Positions 7,992-16,590 of a stretch of 64,000 nucleotides of DNA are shown here, one piece after another. The notes under the pieces were generated by a model. That model saw nothing but the letters and a program-made list of their open reading frames with translations. It searched no databases and was not told the DNA's origin. A program made the position numbers and the translations under genes. This stretch comes from Pacificibacter marinus (GTDB taxonomy: Bacteria > Pseudomonadota > Alphaproteobacteria > Rhodobacterales > Rhodobacteraceae), in the NCBI RefSeq assembly GCF_900109555.1, contig NZ_FNZV01000008.1:62001-126000 (forward strand), in the 5' to 3' direction. Each line of letters opens with the position of its first letter. The first letter of the stretch is position 1.

Positions 7992-9718
7992 TGCACGCCC
8001 CCTGGTCCAACTCTACGCGTAATATCTTGGCTGTTTTGCACCACATCGTTGAGCACTTTATCACGCGGACCAAAAGCGCGCAGGGCACCTTTGTCGAGCA
8101 CCAGTAACTTTTCACATTCTTGAATAGCAGAAGGTCTGTGTGCCATGATCAATACAGAGCCTCCCTCTTGTTTGTGACGGCGAATAGCAGCATTCAGCGC
8201 GACGGACCCGTCGTTATCAAGATTTGAATTGGGTTCATCCAAAATCACAATAACAGGCGAACCGTAGAACGCCCGCGCAAGGCCAATGCGCTGCAATTGA
8301 CCCCCAGACAACATCCCACCGGCCGAGGATACCTGTGTCTCGTACCCCTTTGGCAACGACAGAATCATGGCATGGGCATCTGCCTTTTGCGCGGCAGCTA
8401 CGACAGCAGCGGCATCCGGTTGTGCGGCTAATTTGGCGATATTTTCCGCGATGGTTCCATCAAAAAGGTGCACCCGTTGCGGCAAGTAACCGATATAGCT
8501 GCCCAACACATCAGGATCGTATTGATCAAGCTTTGCACCATCAAGCCGAATAGAGCCACCAGAGGGCGCCCAAACATTGGTCAAAGCCCGTGCAAGTGTT
8601 GATTTTCCAGACCCTGATGGGCCAATAACCCCGATCGCTTCGCCCGGCAGCGCTGTGAATGTCACCAGACGCAGCGCAGCTTGGGCTTGTCCAGGAGGTA
8701 TCACAGTGGCGCAAGCAACGTTCAAGGCGGCAGTCGGGCGCGGCAGAGGCATCCGCGGAGGATCTTGGGTTTGCGTGCCCAAAAGCTCGGCCAAATTAGA
8801 CCACCCCAAAAGCGCGCGCTGCACAGCGCTCCATTGTCCGATCATTAAATCGACAGGCTGCAAAGCACGGCCAAGCAAGATGGAACTGGCAATCATTGCC
8901 CCCGGCGACACTTCGTGCTGCAACACCAGCCACGCCCCCAACGCCAACATCGCAGATTGCAAAAACAACCGCAGCGCTTTGGACATTGCCGTAAAAGTCA
9001 TGGTGATATCAGCCGCCTGAACGCTGTGAGCCATTGCTATTTTGCGCGTTTGAAACCACCGGCGAAACGCAGCACCTTGCATGCCGAGAGATAGAATGGC
9101 TTCGGCTTCGGCGCCCAGACGGCTTGCCATCTGGGTAGACACCGCATCCGCACGTTCCGCAATCGCTTGTGGATGTCGTGACGCCGTCCGGTTCAGCAAC
9201 GTAACCAGCACCAAAACAGCACCGCCCCCCACAGCCAAGTATCCTAAAAACGGGTGAAACACCGCGATGCCAAACAAGAATACCGGCACAAATGGCAGAT
9301 CAAACAAGGCGGCCATCACAGGCGAGGCCAAAAGGCGTTGGATAGAACTGAGATCATCCATAGGGCTGGCGCTGTCGTGCTGCCCAGTCGACGCACTGCA
9401 CATCGATGCCACAAACACGCGCTCTTCTAAATCGGATTGAAACCGCGCCCCAATGCGCGTGAGCACACGCGAGCGCACCCCATCCAACAGGCCCATCATC
9501 AGGTACATAAATCCAACGATGGCAAAAAGCGCCACCAAAGTGGCCTCTGATCCAGATCCCAAAACCCGATCATAGACCTGCAACATAAATAGCGGCCCAG
9601 TCAGCATCAAAGCATTCAGGCAGAGCGAAAAGCCGCCAATTGCCATATAAAGGTTACGCGATCGCTTGCGTATCTGTGTAAGTTCTTCTTTACCTTGGCG
9701 TATCTGATCCTGCGTCAT
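7988..9718 (-). CDS. Type I secretion ABC transporter, permease-ATPase fusion (PrtD/LapB-like)
   Basis: 576 residues: a membrane domain (about 20-300, six segments) fused to an ATPase domain. Walker A GPSGSGKST at 366-374, ABC signature LSGGQ at 470-474, Walker B VIVILDEP at 489-496 and the H-loop MAHRPS are all intact. No N-terminal C39 peptidase domain, so it belongs to the PrtD/AprD group that exports proteins with uncleaved C-terminal signals. First gene of the minus-strand cluster; a 12-bp palindrome lies just upstream. Cargo unknown, as no RTX protein is close by. Confidence 0.92.
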   Translation of the reverse strand: MTQDQIRQGKEELTQIRKRSRNLYMAIGGFSLCLNALMLTGPLFMLQVYDRVLGSGSEATLVALFAIVGFMYLMMGLLDGVRSRVLTRIGARFQSDLEERVFVASMCSASTGQHDSASPMDDLSSIQRLLASPVMAALFDLPFVPVFLFGIAVFHPFLGYLAVGGGAVLVLVTLLNRTASRHPQAIAERADAVSTQMASRLGAEAEAILSLGMQGAAFRRWFQTRKIAMAHSVQAADITMTFTAMSKALRLFLQSAMLALGAWLVLQHEVSPGAMIASSILLGRALQPVDLMIGQWSAVQRALLGWSNLAELLGTQTQDPPRMPLPRPTAALNVACATVIPPGQAQAALRLVTFTALPGEAIGVIGPSGSGKSTLARALTNVWAPSGGSIRLDGAKLDQYDPDVLGSYIGYLPQRVHLFDGTIAENIAKLAAQPDAAAVVAAAQKADAHAMILSLPKGYETQVSSAGGMLSGGQLQRIGLARAFYGSPVIVILDEPNSNLDNDGSVALNAAIRRHKQEGGSVLIMAHRPSAIQECEKLLVLDKGALRAFGPRDKVLNDVVQNSQDITRRVGPGGVQ

Positions 9719-9744
9719 CAGGGTGCTTAGCTCACATTTTTAGT

Positions 9745-9756
9745 TTTTCGCGAAAA
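9745..9756. promoter_or_regulatory. Perfect 12-bp palindrome upstream of the type I secretion operon
   Basis: TTTTCGCGAAAA lies 27-38 bp before the ABC transporter start codon, on the side where its promoter should be. It could be an operator for a dimeric regulator, but short AT-flanked palindromes also occur by chance. Confidence 0.3.
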
Positions 9757-9918
9757 GTTGCCACGTTTAAGTGGTGTCCGCGTCAAACACTGTTGATTCT
9801 GTGTCACAGGATCGTACAGCACAGTATGTTAATATTGGGCTTTCGCTGAAGAATGACTATCTGGCACCTATATCTAAGTGGCTCTAAGCTACAAACGCAT
9901 GTAATCGGAATCAGACCA

Positions 9919-10668
9919 GTGAAACACACCATACTCATATTGAGCGCAGGGCTCGCCCTATCCGCGTGCAGCTCACAGGCACCGACCTCTGCGGTAAACG
10001 ATCGGCACGAAGCACAAAACCGCATCGTTTACGAAGACAACGTCAAACTGGACCGCGCTGTAATCAAACCGGTTGCCGTGGCGTATGGCACAGTTTTACC
10101 TGATCCGGTGCGCAAAGGGTTGAGCAATGTGTCTGAGACCTTGGGCTTGCCCGGCGTTGTGGTGAACGATTTACTGCAATTCCAGCTTGGTGACGCCCTG
10201 CACAACACGGCACGCTTCGCGCTCAACGCGACACTTGGGATCGCCGGCTTGTTTGATCCTGCATCAGAAATTGGGCTTGATGAGCGTGACAGCGACTTTG
10301 GCGAGACCTTGCATGCTTGGGGCGTTGGCGAAGGTCAGTATCTTGTGCTGCCCGTCTACGGCCCCTCAACAAGCCGCGACGCCATTGGTCTTGTCGTAGA
10401 TATCGCAATGAACCCGCTCAGCGCAGTGGCTGATACTAAGGTTGCAAACGCATCGACAGGGCTCAAAGTGGCGAGTATCGTCGACACACGCTATCGTTAT
10501 TCTGACCTATACGAGTCAGTGATATACGACAGCGCTGATGGTTACACACAAATGCGCCTATCATACTTAGGCAAACGACGCTTCGATCTTGGCACGGTGA
10601 GCACACAAGGTGACACCGAGGCGAGTGCAAACCCCTCTTATGATCTTTACGAGGATTTTTATGAATAA
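9919..10668 (+). CDS. mlaA: Phospholipid-transport outer-membrane lipoprotein MlaA (VacJ)
   Basis: 249 residues from a GTG at 9919; an ATG 66 bp earlier would put 22 non-signal residues before the signal peptide, so GTG is preferred (GGAA lies about 8 bases upstream). A lipoprotein signal ends in LSAC with Cys17. The MlaA core is clear: NRIVYEDNVKLDRAVIKP, LPDPVRKGLSNV, NDLLQFQLGDA and GETLHAWGVGEG. MlaA removes misplaced phospholipids from the outer leaflet of the outer membrane and hands them to MlaC, which is encoded next with an 8-bp overlap. Confidence 0.93.
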   Translation: MKHTILILSAGLALSACSSQAPTSAVNDRHEAQNRIVYEDNVKLDRAVIKPVAVAYGTVLPDPVRKGLSNVSETLGLPGVVVNDLLQFQLGDALHNTARFALNATLGIAGLFDPASEIGLDERDSDFGETLHAWGVGEGQYLVLPVYGPSTSRDAIGLVVDIAMNPLSAVADTKVANASTGLKVASIVDTRYRYSDLYESVIYDSADGYTQMRLSYLGKRRFDLGTVSTQGDTEASANPSYDLYEDFYE

Positions 10669-11275
10669 CATGTTCCCCTCACGCCCCGCCTTGTTGGCCC
10701 GTCGTAAATTTTTGACAAGCGCTCTGGCTGGCGTAGCTGCATTGACTGCCATGCCGCGTTCGGCCTTGGCATTTTCATCTGCCGAAGCTGAAGCGTTGAT
10801 CACCAAGGCTGTGGCAGACATCAACAGCATCATCAATTCCGGCAAATCAGAATCCAACATGTACCGTGATTTTGAAAAAACATTGTCCCGCTACGCGGAT
10901 ATGCCAAACATCGCCCGCTCGGCGCTTGGCCCGTCTGCACGCTCGGCATCATCGGCACAATTGAATGCATTCACCAGCGCATTCCAAGGCTACATTGCCC
11001 GCAAATACGGTTCGCGGTTTCGTGAATTCATCGGCGGGAAAATCGAAGTGCAGCGCACACAAAAAATCAATTCGATCTATGATGTGTCTTGCGCAGCCAT
11101 TTTGCGCGGTGAAGCACCTTTTGCAATCTCGTTTATTGTGGCGGACAAGTCAGGCAAATTCATTGACTTGGCCATCGAAGGCATTTCTTTGCTGAAATCC
11201 GAGCGCGCCGAAATTGGTGCGCTGCTCGACAAAGCCGGTGGCAATATCGACACGCTGACAGCCCGCTTGTCATAA
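10661..11275 (+). CDS. mlaC: Periplasmic phospholipid-binding protein MlaC (Ttg2D family)
   Basis: 204 residues from the ATG at 10661, preceded by GAGGA; the start lies inside the last codons of mlaA. The N-terminus resembles a Tat signal: RRKFL at 14-18, then a hydrophobic stretch ending near ALAF. The remainder fits the MlaC/toluene-tolerance family, with a FTSAFQGYIARKYG block and a C-terminal ISLLKSERAEIGALL segment. MlaC shuttles phospholipid between MlaA and the MlaFEDB complex. The inner-membrane ABC genes are not in this window. Confidence 0.9.
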   Translation: MNNMFPSRPALLARRKFLTSALAGVAALTAMPRSALAFSSAEAEALITKAVADINSIINSGKSESNMYRDFEKTLSRYADMPNIARSALGPSARSASSAQLNAFTSAFQGYIARKYGSRFREFIGGKIEVQRTQKINSIYDVSCAAILRGEAPFAISFIVADKSGKFIDLAIEGISLLKSERAEIGALLDKAGGNIDTLTARLS

Positions 11276-11299
11276 AGCCCCTTAGGCTTAACACTTATG

Positions 11300-11336
11300 A
11301 AAACGGCGCGTCTTGGACCCAAGATGCGCCGTTTTT
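11300..11336 (+). terminator. Rho-independent terminator after mlaC
   Basis: A stem of about 16 bp (AAAACGGCGC...GCGCCGTTTT with TCTTG/CAAGA inside) followed by a T-run. It sits between convergent mlaC and pbp1A and may serve both strands. Confidence 0.8.
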
Positions 11337-11359
11337 ATTTGGTCTGTAAAACACCGTCT

Positions 11360-13582
11360 CTAGTTTTTACCGCCAAAGATAGACGACAAAATATCCCCCA
11401 AAACGTTTTGGGCTTTATCACCTGATGGACGGCCACTGTTAGACACGCTTGGCGACGTGTTGGCAGGAATTTGTGGCGGGGCAGAAGGGCGCAACATCGG
11501 CAACGGATTGGCTGGCTGGCCGGCATGCACGCGCTTCATAGTTTCATGCCAAATATCAGCGGGTAAACCGCCCCCCGTGACCCCCGTCAAAGGGGAATTG
11601 TCATCATACCCCATCCAGACCCCCACCACGTAATCAGCGGTAAATCCCATGAACCACGCATCGCGTGCCGCTTGGGTCGTGCCTGTTTTGCCTGCAACTT
11701 CGACGCCTTCCAAACGCGCCCGTGCGCCCGTGCCATTTTGCACGACATTGTACATCATATAGATCAGTTGCTCTGCAGAAGCTGGTGTGATGACCCGCTC
11801 GCCAAGCCCGCCATCTTGCCCCATAAGCTCGTCCGTTTCGCCCTTGAGGCGCAATGAACGCAAACCATATGGCGTCACAGACGAACCGCCATTCAAGATG
11901 CCAGCGTACGCCCCAGTCATTTCCAACAACGTGGATTCAGATGCACCTAAAGCCAAGGCTGGCCCCTGCGCCAAATCGCTTTCAATGCCAAACATCTGCG
12001 CCACCGTACGGACATTTTCCAGCCCCACATCCATCGCCAATTTGACTGCCGGAATATTATAACTGTGCCGCAGTGCATCTGTGACCGTCACCAAACCATG
12101 AAATTTGCGATCATAGTTTTGCGGCGACCAATCGCCAGAACCCGGAATTTTGACTGTGATGGGTTCATCCAGAATAGGGCTGTCATATGACCACCCCATA
12201 TCCAAAGCTGTGGCGTAGACAAAAGGTTTAAACGCAGACCCCGGTTGGCGGTTGGCCTGTGTCGCGCGGTTAAAGCCGCCCGTAATGCCGCGCAGTTTGC
12301 GCCCCCCCACCATGCCGCGCACAGCGCCATCCGCACTCATGATCACGATTGCAGCTTGGGCTTTTGACCCTTCTTTGACTTTGTTTTCGAACACCCATGT
12401 CAATGCGTCCTCGGCAGCGGTTTGCAGGCGCGGGTCAAAGGTCGTGTCAATCACCACATCTTCGGTAGTTTCACGCGTTAAAAAGTCAGGTCCGGCCCCC
12501 ATAACCCAATCTGCAAAATACCCACCTGCGCGCTGCTCGGCCGCATCTGAGAGCACAGCGGGGTGCGCTTTGGCATCGGCCCGCTCGGCGTCTGTGATGT
12601 AGCCCTGTTGATTCATCAGCAGCAATACAATGCCCGCACGTTCTTGCGAACGTTTCAGGTTACTGGTCGGCGCAAAACGTGACGGCGCAGTCAAAAGACC
12701 CGCAAGCATTGCCGATTCTGCAATGTTCACTTGGGCCGCTGATTTACCAAAGTAGCGCTGTGAGGCCGCTTCAAACCCATTTGCACCAGCGCCCAAATAG
12801 GCACGATTCATATAAATAGATAGAATTTCATTTTTGGAATAACGGACTTCCATTGCCATCGCATAGACGGCTTCTTTGATTTTGCGCACCATGCTGCCTT
12901 GGCGGCAATCGGCCTCATAAGCCGTTTGATTTTTCCACTCTGTCGGGTCGAACGGCACCCCAAGACACAAAAGTTTTGCAACCTGCTGGGTCAAGGTCGA
13001 TCCACCGTGACCAGACAAAGGCCCTCGCCCTTCAGACAAGTTGATTTTTACGGCCGACGCAACACCACGCGGTGAAACACCCAAGTGCTTATAGAACCGC
13101 TTGTCTTCAGTCGCGACGATAGCATTTTTCAAATAGGGCGACACGGTGTCTGCGGTAATCTGCCCCCCGAACTGTTCACCACGCCACGCAAAGACAGCGC
13201 CTTCGCGGTCGGTCAACGTAACTGAGCCGCGTGCGCGCCCATCCAGCAATTCTGAAAAAGGTGGCAGTGTTGTGTAGATATAAAAAATCGCCAACCCCAA
13301 AACCACAGCGCCAGCCAAAGCCACGCGTGAGAATGTAAGCCAGACCAAGCGCAGCACCCAGCGGATCAATCCACCAAACACCCGTACAAAGATATTTGAA
13401 GACCGTTTGGGCGCGGATGCGCGTCGAGTAGTTTTTCTAGTGGATTTAGTTCTAGCGGTCTTGGGTTTTGCGTTTGAGTTTGAGTTTGAGTTTGAGTTTG
13501 CCCGCGTTGCAGCAGGATACCTGCGCTCTGCAACCAAGCGCTTTTTACCACTCCCTCGGCCTGTGCCACCTTGTCCTGCCAT
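11360..13582 (-). CDS. Bifunctional penicillin-binding protein 1A (transglycosylase/transpeptidase)
   Basis: 740 residues, class A PBP. It polymerises and cross-links peptidoglycan at the outer face of the inner membrane. Order: a basic, low-complexity cytoplasmic tail (1-75), a membrane anchor at about 88-105, a GT51 domain with the catalytic Glu159 in ATEDKRFYKH and GGSTLTQQ at 193-200, and a transpeptidase domain with SAFK at 449-452, SYN at 507-509 and KTGT at 632-635. The tail contains alternating Asn-Ser residues 29-37 encoded by a hexanucleotide repeat. Monocistronic, convergent with mlaC. Confidence 0.95.
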   Translation of the reverse strand: MAGQGGTGRGSGKKRLVAERRYPAATRANSNSNSNSNAKPKTARTKSTRKTTRRASAPKRSSNIFVRVFGGLIRWVLRLVWLTFSRVALAGAVVLGLAIFYIYTTLPPFSELLDGRARGSVTLTDREGAVFAWRGEQFGGQITADTVSPYLKNAIVATEDKRFYKHLGVSPRGVASAVKINLSEGRGPLSGHGGSTLTQQVAKLLCLGVPFDPTEWKNQTAYEADCRQGSMVRKIKEAVYAMAMEVRYSKNEILSIYMNRAYLGAGANGFEAASQRYFGKSAAQVNIAESAMLAGLLTAPSRFAPTSNLKRSQERAGIVLLLMNQQGYITDAERADAKAHPAVLSDAAEQRAGGYFADWVMGAGPDFLTRETTEDVVIDTTFDPRLQTAAEDALTWVFENKVKEGSKAQAAIVIMSADGAVRGMVGGRKLRGITGGFNRATQANRQPGSAFKPFVYATALDMGWSYDSPILDEPITVKIPGSGDWSPQNYDRKFHGLVTVTDALRHSYNIPAVKLAMDVGLENVRTVAQMFGIESDLAQGPALALGASESTLLEMTGAYAGILNGGSSVTPYGLRSLRLKGETDELMGQDGGLGERVITPASAEQLIYMMYNVVQNGTGARARLEGVEVAGKTGTTQAARDAWFMGFTADYVVGVWMGYDDNSPLTGVTGGGLPADIWHETMKRVHAGQPANPLPMLRPSAPPQIPANTSPSVSNSGRPSGDKAQNVLGDILSSIFGGKN
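13472..13500. repeat. Hexanucleotide tandem repeat, about 4.8 copies of GTTTGA
   Basis: Located in the 5' coding part of the PBP1A gene. On the coding strand it reads as repeating AAC/TCA-type codons and gives the Asn-Ser run at residues 29-37 in the cytoplasmic tail. Because the unit is 6 bp, copy-number change would alter tail length by two residues per unit without frameshift. Confidence 0.9.
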
Positions 13583-13680
13583 GTTACCCGCTCAATCGTT
13601 TTTTATACGTTGCCTGCACAATATAGAGGCCTTGTCCGAATGTTGAGGGGAATCGCTCACGCTTGTCTGCTTTATTTTTA

Positions 13681-13695
13681 GATTAATTTTTAATC
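13681..13695. promoter_or_regulatory. Perfect inverted repeat in the glnK upstream region
   Basis: GATTAA-TTT-TTAATC: 6-bp arms with a 3-bp spacer, about 155 bp before the glnK GTG and 100 bp from the pbp1A start. A candidate operator, but no regulator is known to recognise it here; I saw no convincing sigma-54 -24/-12 element in this gap. Confidence 0.3.
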
Positions 13696-13722
13696 GTAAT
13701 GCCTAAAATGTATAATTTTTGA

Positions 13723-14187
<465 letters not shown>

Positions 14188-14221
14188 GCGCGCAAGATTG
14201 AGACAAAAAGGGACACCCCAC

Positions 14222-15541
14222 ATGAAACTCACCAAACTCATTCCGGCCTCACTGGTTGCCTCCGCGCTGCCTGCTGTCGCCTTTGCTCAGGACGCTGCGG
14301 AAGTCGCACCTGACATCAACCCCTATATCTTTACCACGTTGCTCTTCCTTATTGGTGGCTTCTTGGTGTTCTGGATGGCAGCTGGTTTTGCCATGCTCGA
14401 AGCGGGCCTTGTACGTTCTAAAAACGTTGCAACGCAGCTGACCAAAAACATCTCGCTCTTTGCGATTGCATCCATCATGTACTGGCTCATCGGCTACGGC
14501 ATCATGTACCCAGGCGAATGGGTGATCGAAGGCGTCATGGGCCCATGGTTCGCTATCACATCACTTGAACCAGTTGGTCTTGCTACGGCAGACGCTGCCC
14601 TTGATTACGCTTCAGGCGCATCTGACTTTTTCTTTCAGTTGATGTTCTGTGCAACCACAGCGTCCATCGTATCTGGCACACTGGCTGAACGCATTAAATT
14701 ATGGCCTTTCTTGATCTTCACCACGGTCTTGACTGGTATCATTTACCCAATCGAAGCATCTTGGCAGTGGGGCGGCGGCTTCTTGTCTGAAATGGGTTTC
14801 TCTGACTTTGCTGGTTCCACATTGGTTCACGCAGCAGGCGGTTTCGCGGCACTTGCAGGTGCTATCGTTCTCGGCCCACGCATCGGCAAATACAAAGATG
14901 GCAAAACTGTTCCAATGCCTGGCTCTAACTTGGCGCTCGCAACATTGGGTACGTTCATCTTGTGGCTCGGTTGGTTCGGCTTTAACGGCGGCTCACAATT
15001 GGCTGCTGGCACAGTTGGCGACATCACTGACGTGTCTCGCATCTTTGCAAATACAAACATGGCGGCTGCTGCCGGCGCGGTTGCTGCACTGATCCTAACA
15101 CAAGTCACATACGGCAAAGTCGATCTGACAATGATCCTCAACGGCGCACTTGCTGGCCTTGTATCCATCACAGCTGAACCATTGATGCCTTCTTTGTTCA
15201 TGTCTTTGGTTATCGGCGGTATCGGCGGCGTGATCGTTGTCTACGCAGTTCCAATGCTAGACAAAATGAAAATCGATGACGTTGTTGGCGCTATCCCAGT
15301 TCACTTGATCGCTGGCATCTGGGGCACAATGGCTGTTCCACTTACAAACGACGGTACATCTTTTGTCACACAGGCAATCGGCATCATCGCAATTGGCGCC
15401 TTTGTGTTCATCACATCCTTGGTTGTTTGGCTGATCCTCAAAGCATTCGGCGGCATCCGCGTCTCAGAAGAATCTGAAATCATGGGCCTCGACAAAGCAG
15501 AGCTCGGTATGGAAGCTTACCCTGAGTTCTACAAAGGCTAA
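14222..15541 (+). CDS. amtB: Ammonium transporter AmtB
   Basis: 439 residues. A cleavable signal peptide (about 1-22, ending AVAFA) precedes eleven predicted membrane segments, as in mature AmtB trimers. The conserved pore features are visible: WMAAGFAMLEAGLVRSKN near the N-terminus, one pore His in LVHAAGGFAA and the second in PVHLIAGIWG. The start at 14222 follows a purine-rich stretch (AAAAAGGGACACCCC). Co-transcribed with glnK and closed by the terminator at 15563-15595. It moves ammonium into the cell under nitrogen limitation. Confidence 0.96.
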   Translation: MKLTKLIPASLVASALPAVAFAQDAAEVAPDINPYIFTTLLFLIGGFLVFWMAAGFAMLEAGLVRSKNVATQLTKNISLFAIASIMYWLIGYGIMYPGEWVIEGVMGPWFAITSLEPVGLATADAALDYASGASDFFFQLMFCATTASIVSGTLAERIKLWPFLIFTTVLTGIIYPIEASWQWGGGFLSEMGFSDFAGSTLVHAAGGFAALAGAIVLGPRIGKYKDGKTVPMPGSNLALATLGTFILWLGWFGFNGGSQLAAGTVGDITDVSRIFANTNMAAAAGAVAALILTQVTYGKVDLTMILNGALAGLVSITAEPLMPSLFMSLVIGGIGGVIVVYAVPMLDKMKIDDVVGAIPVHLIAGIWGTMAVPLTNDGTSFVTQAIGIIAIGAFVFITSLVVWLILKAFGGIRVSEESEIMGLDKAELGMEAYPEFYKG

Positions 15542-15562
15542 TCCCCTTTAAAATCAAATTTG

Positions 15563-15595
15563 AAAGGCCCGGACAGAGATGTTCGGGCCTTTTGT
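15563..15595 (+). terminator. Rho-independent terminator after amtB
   Basis: AAAGGCCCGGAC, a 6-nt loop and GTTCGGGCCTTT form a 12-bp stem with one G-T pair, followed by TGTTTTGA. Ends the glnK-amtB transcript. Confidence 0.85.
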
Positions 15596-15718
15596 TTTGA
15601 TCTAGTCCTTGCCGCACTTAACATCGTGCATCTCAACCAATTCTCAATAAATTTTACGGATAGTCTCCTTGTCTATTGTCGGCAGGTGCCCACGCACCAC
15701 CAAAACAAGGAGGTCAGA

Positions 15719-16534
15719 ATGGCCCTAGTCCACCGCGTGCTCGGCGCACATTTACTTTTGTTCATTGCTTTGGGCTCTGCCGTTGCAGAACCCAGCTCGA
15801 CCATCGGTGGATCTTTGCTTTTTCAAAATCGCGGTATGCTTGCACCACTGGGGCGATCAGCCCCTTTAATTCTAGCCTCGTCCCAAAGCTCCAGCCTTGT
15901 TTCAACAAAGGCCAATTTGGGCTTTTTGGCGCCCTTGCCACCACGCCCAAACCCCATATCCAAGCCGGCCTTAGCACAGACATTGACTACTTTGTCAGCC
16001 CCAACTTATGTGATGACGGCTGCAAGGCGTGGGCTTTACGCATCGCCCAAAGCTGGCACATCGGTTGAAAAAATTCGATACATCATCGGCCAAGCAGAAT
16101 CGCGCCGTGATGGCTATGACGCTGTCCAGCATGGTGCAAAAATACGTCCTGCAAAACGACCCACACAAATGACCATTCGCGACATATACGCATGGATCAA
16201 AGCCACACCGGGCCAACCCCATGCTATCGGGCGGTATCAGTTTATCCCCAAAACGCTCAAACGCCTTGTCACAGAGCTTGGGGTGCCTCAGAGCGCCCCC
16301 TTCACGCCTGAGCTACAAGACGCCCTGTCTGACATCCTACTGGCGGACGCAGGCCTGCACGCATTCCAAGCAGGTCAAATGAAGCGACATACTTTCATGC
16401 ACAATCTGGCAAAAATCTGGGCCGGCCTGCCGACATCAAGTGGCAAATCTCACTATCATGGTCTTGCCGGGAACAAGGCTTCAATCACGTGGAAAGCCTT
16501 TGATGCGCAAATGCGCGATATTCAGTCGGGCTAA
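15719..16534 (+). CDS. Secreted lysozyme-like protein (GH104/lambda-R-like domain)
   Basis: 271 residues from the ATG at 15719, which has a near-perfect AAGGAGG 6 bp upstream. A signal peptide occupies 1-23 (ALGSAVAEP), followed by a low-complexity linker to about 110. The C-terminal half resembles phage lambda endolysin R-type lytic transglycosylases: IIGQAESRRDGYDAV places a candidate catalytic Glu at 127, and HAIGRYQFIPKTL (169-180) matches the AAGRYQFL block of GH104. This suggests peptidoglycan cleavage in the periplasm. No holin or other phage genes are nearby, so it is probably a domesticated or cellular enzyme. Function is inferred. Confidence 0.7.
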   Translation: MALVHRVLGAHLLLFIALGSAVAEPSSTIGGSLLFQNRGMLAPLGRSAPLILASSQSSSLVSTKANLGFLAPLPPRPNPISKPALAQTLTTLSAPTYVMTAARRGLYASPKAGTSVEKIRYIIGQAESRRDGYDAVQHGAKIRPAKRPTQMTIRDIYAWIKATPGQPHAIGRYQFIPKTLKRLVTELGVPQSAPFTPELQDALSDILLADAGLHAFQAGQMKRHTFMHNLAKIWAGLPTSSGKSHYHGLAGNKASITWKAFDAQMRDIQSG

Positions 16535-16541
16535 ATTTAAC

Positions 16542-16570
16542 AAAAAAGGCCCTCTTATGAGGGCCCTTTT
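16542..16570 (+). terminator. Rho-independent terminator, shared by convergent genes
   Basis: GGCCCTC-TTAT-GAGGGCC preceded by six A and followed by CTTTT. Lies between the lysozyme-like gene and the convergent aminotransferase gene. Confidence 0.8.
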
Positions 16571-16590
16571 ACATCATTAGTGCAGCACGT

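Noticed and set aside
13472-13500. Hexanucleotide repeat as an on/off phase-variation switch
   Set aside because: The unit is 6 bp, so copy-number changes keep the frame; only tail length would vary.
15685-15698. Small hairpin GGTGC-CCAC-GCACC before the lysozyme-like gene
   Set aside because: A 5-bp stem is too short to claim a regulatory role; the adjacent AAGGAGG stays accessible.
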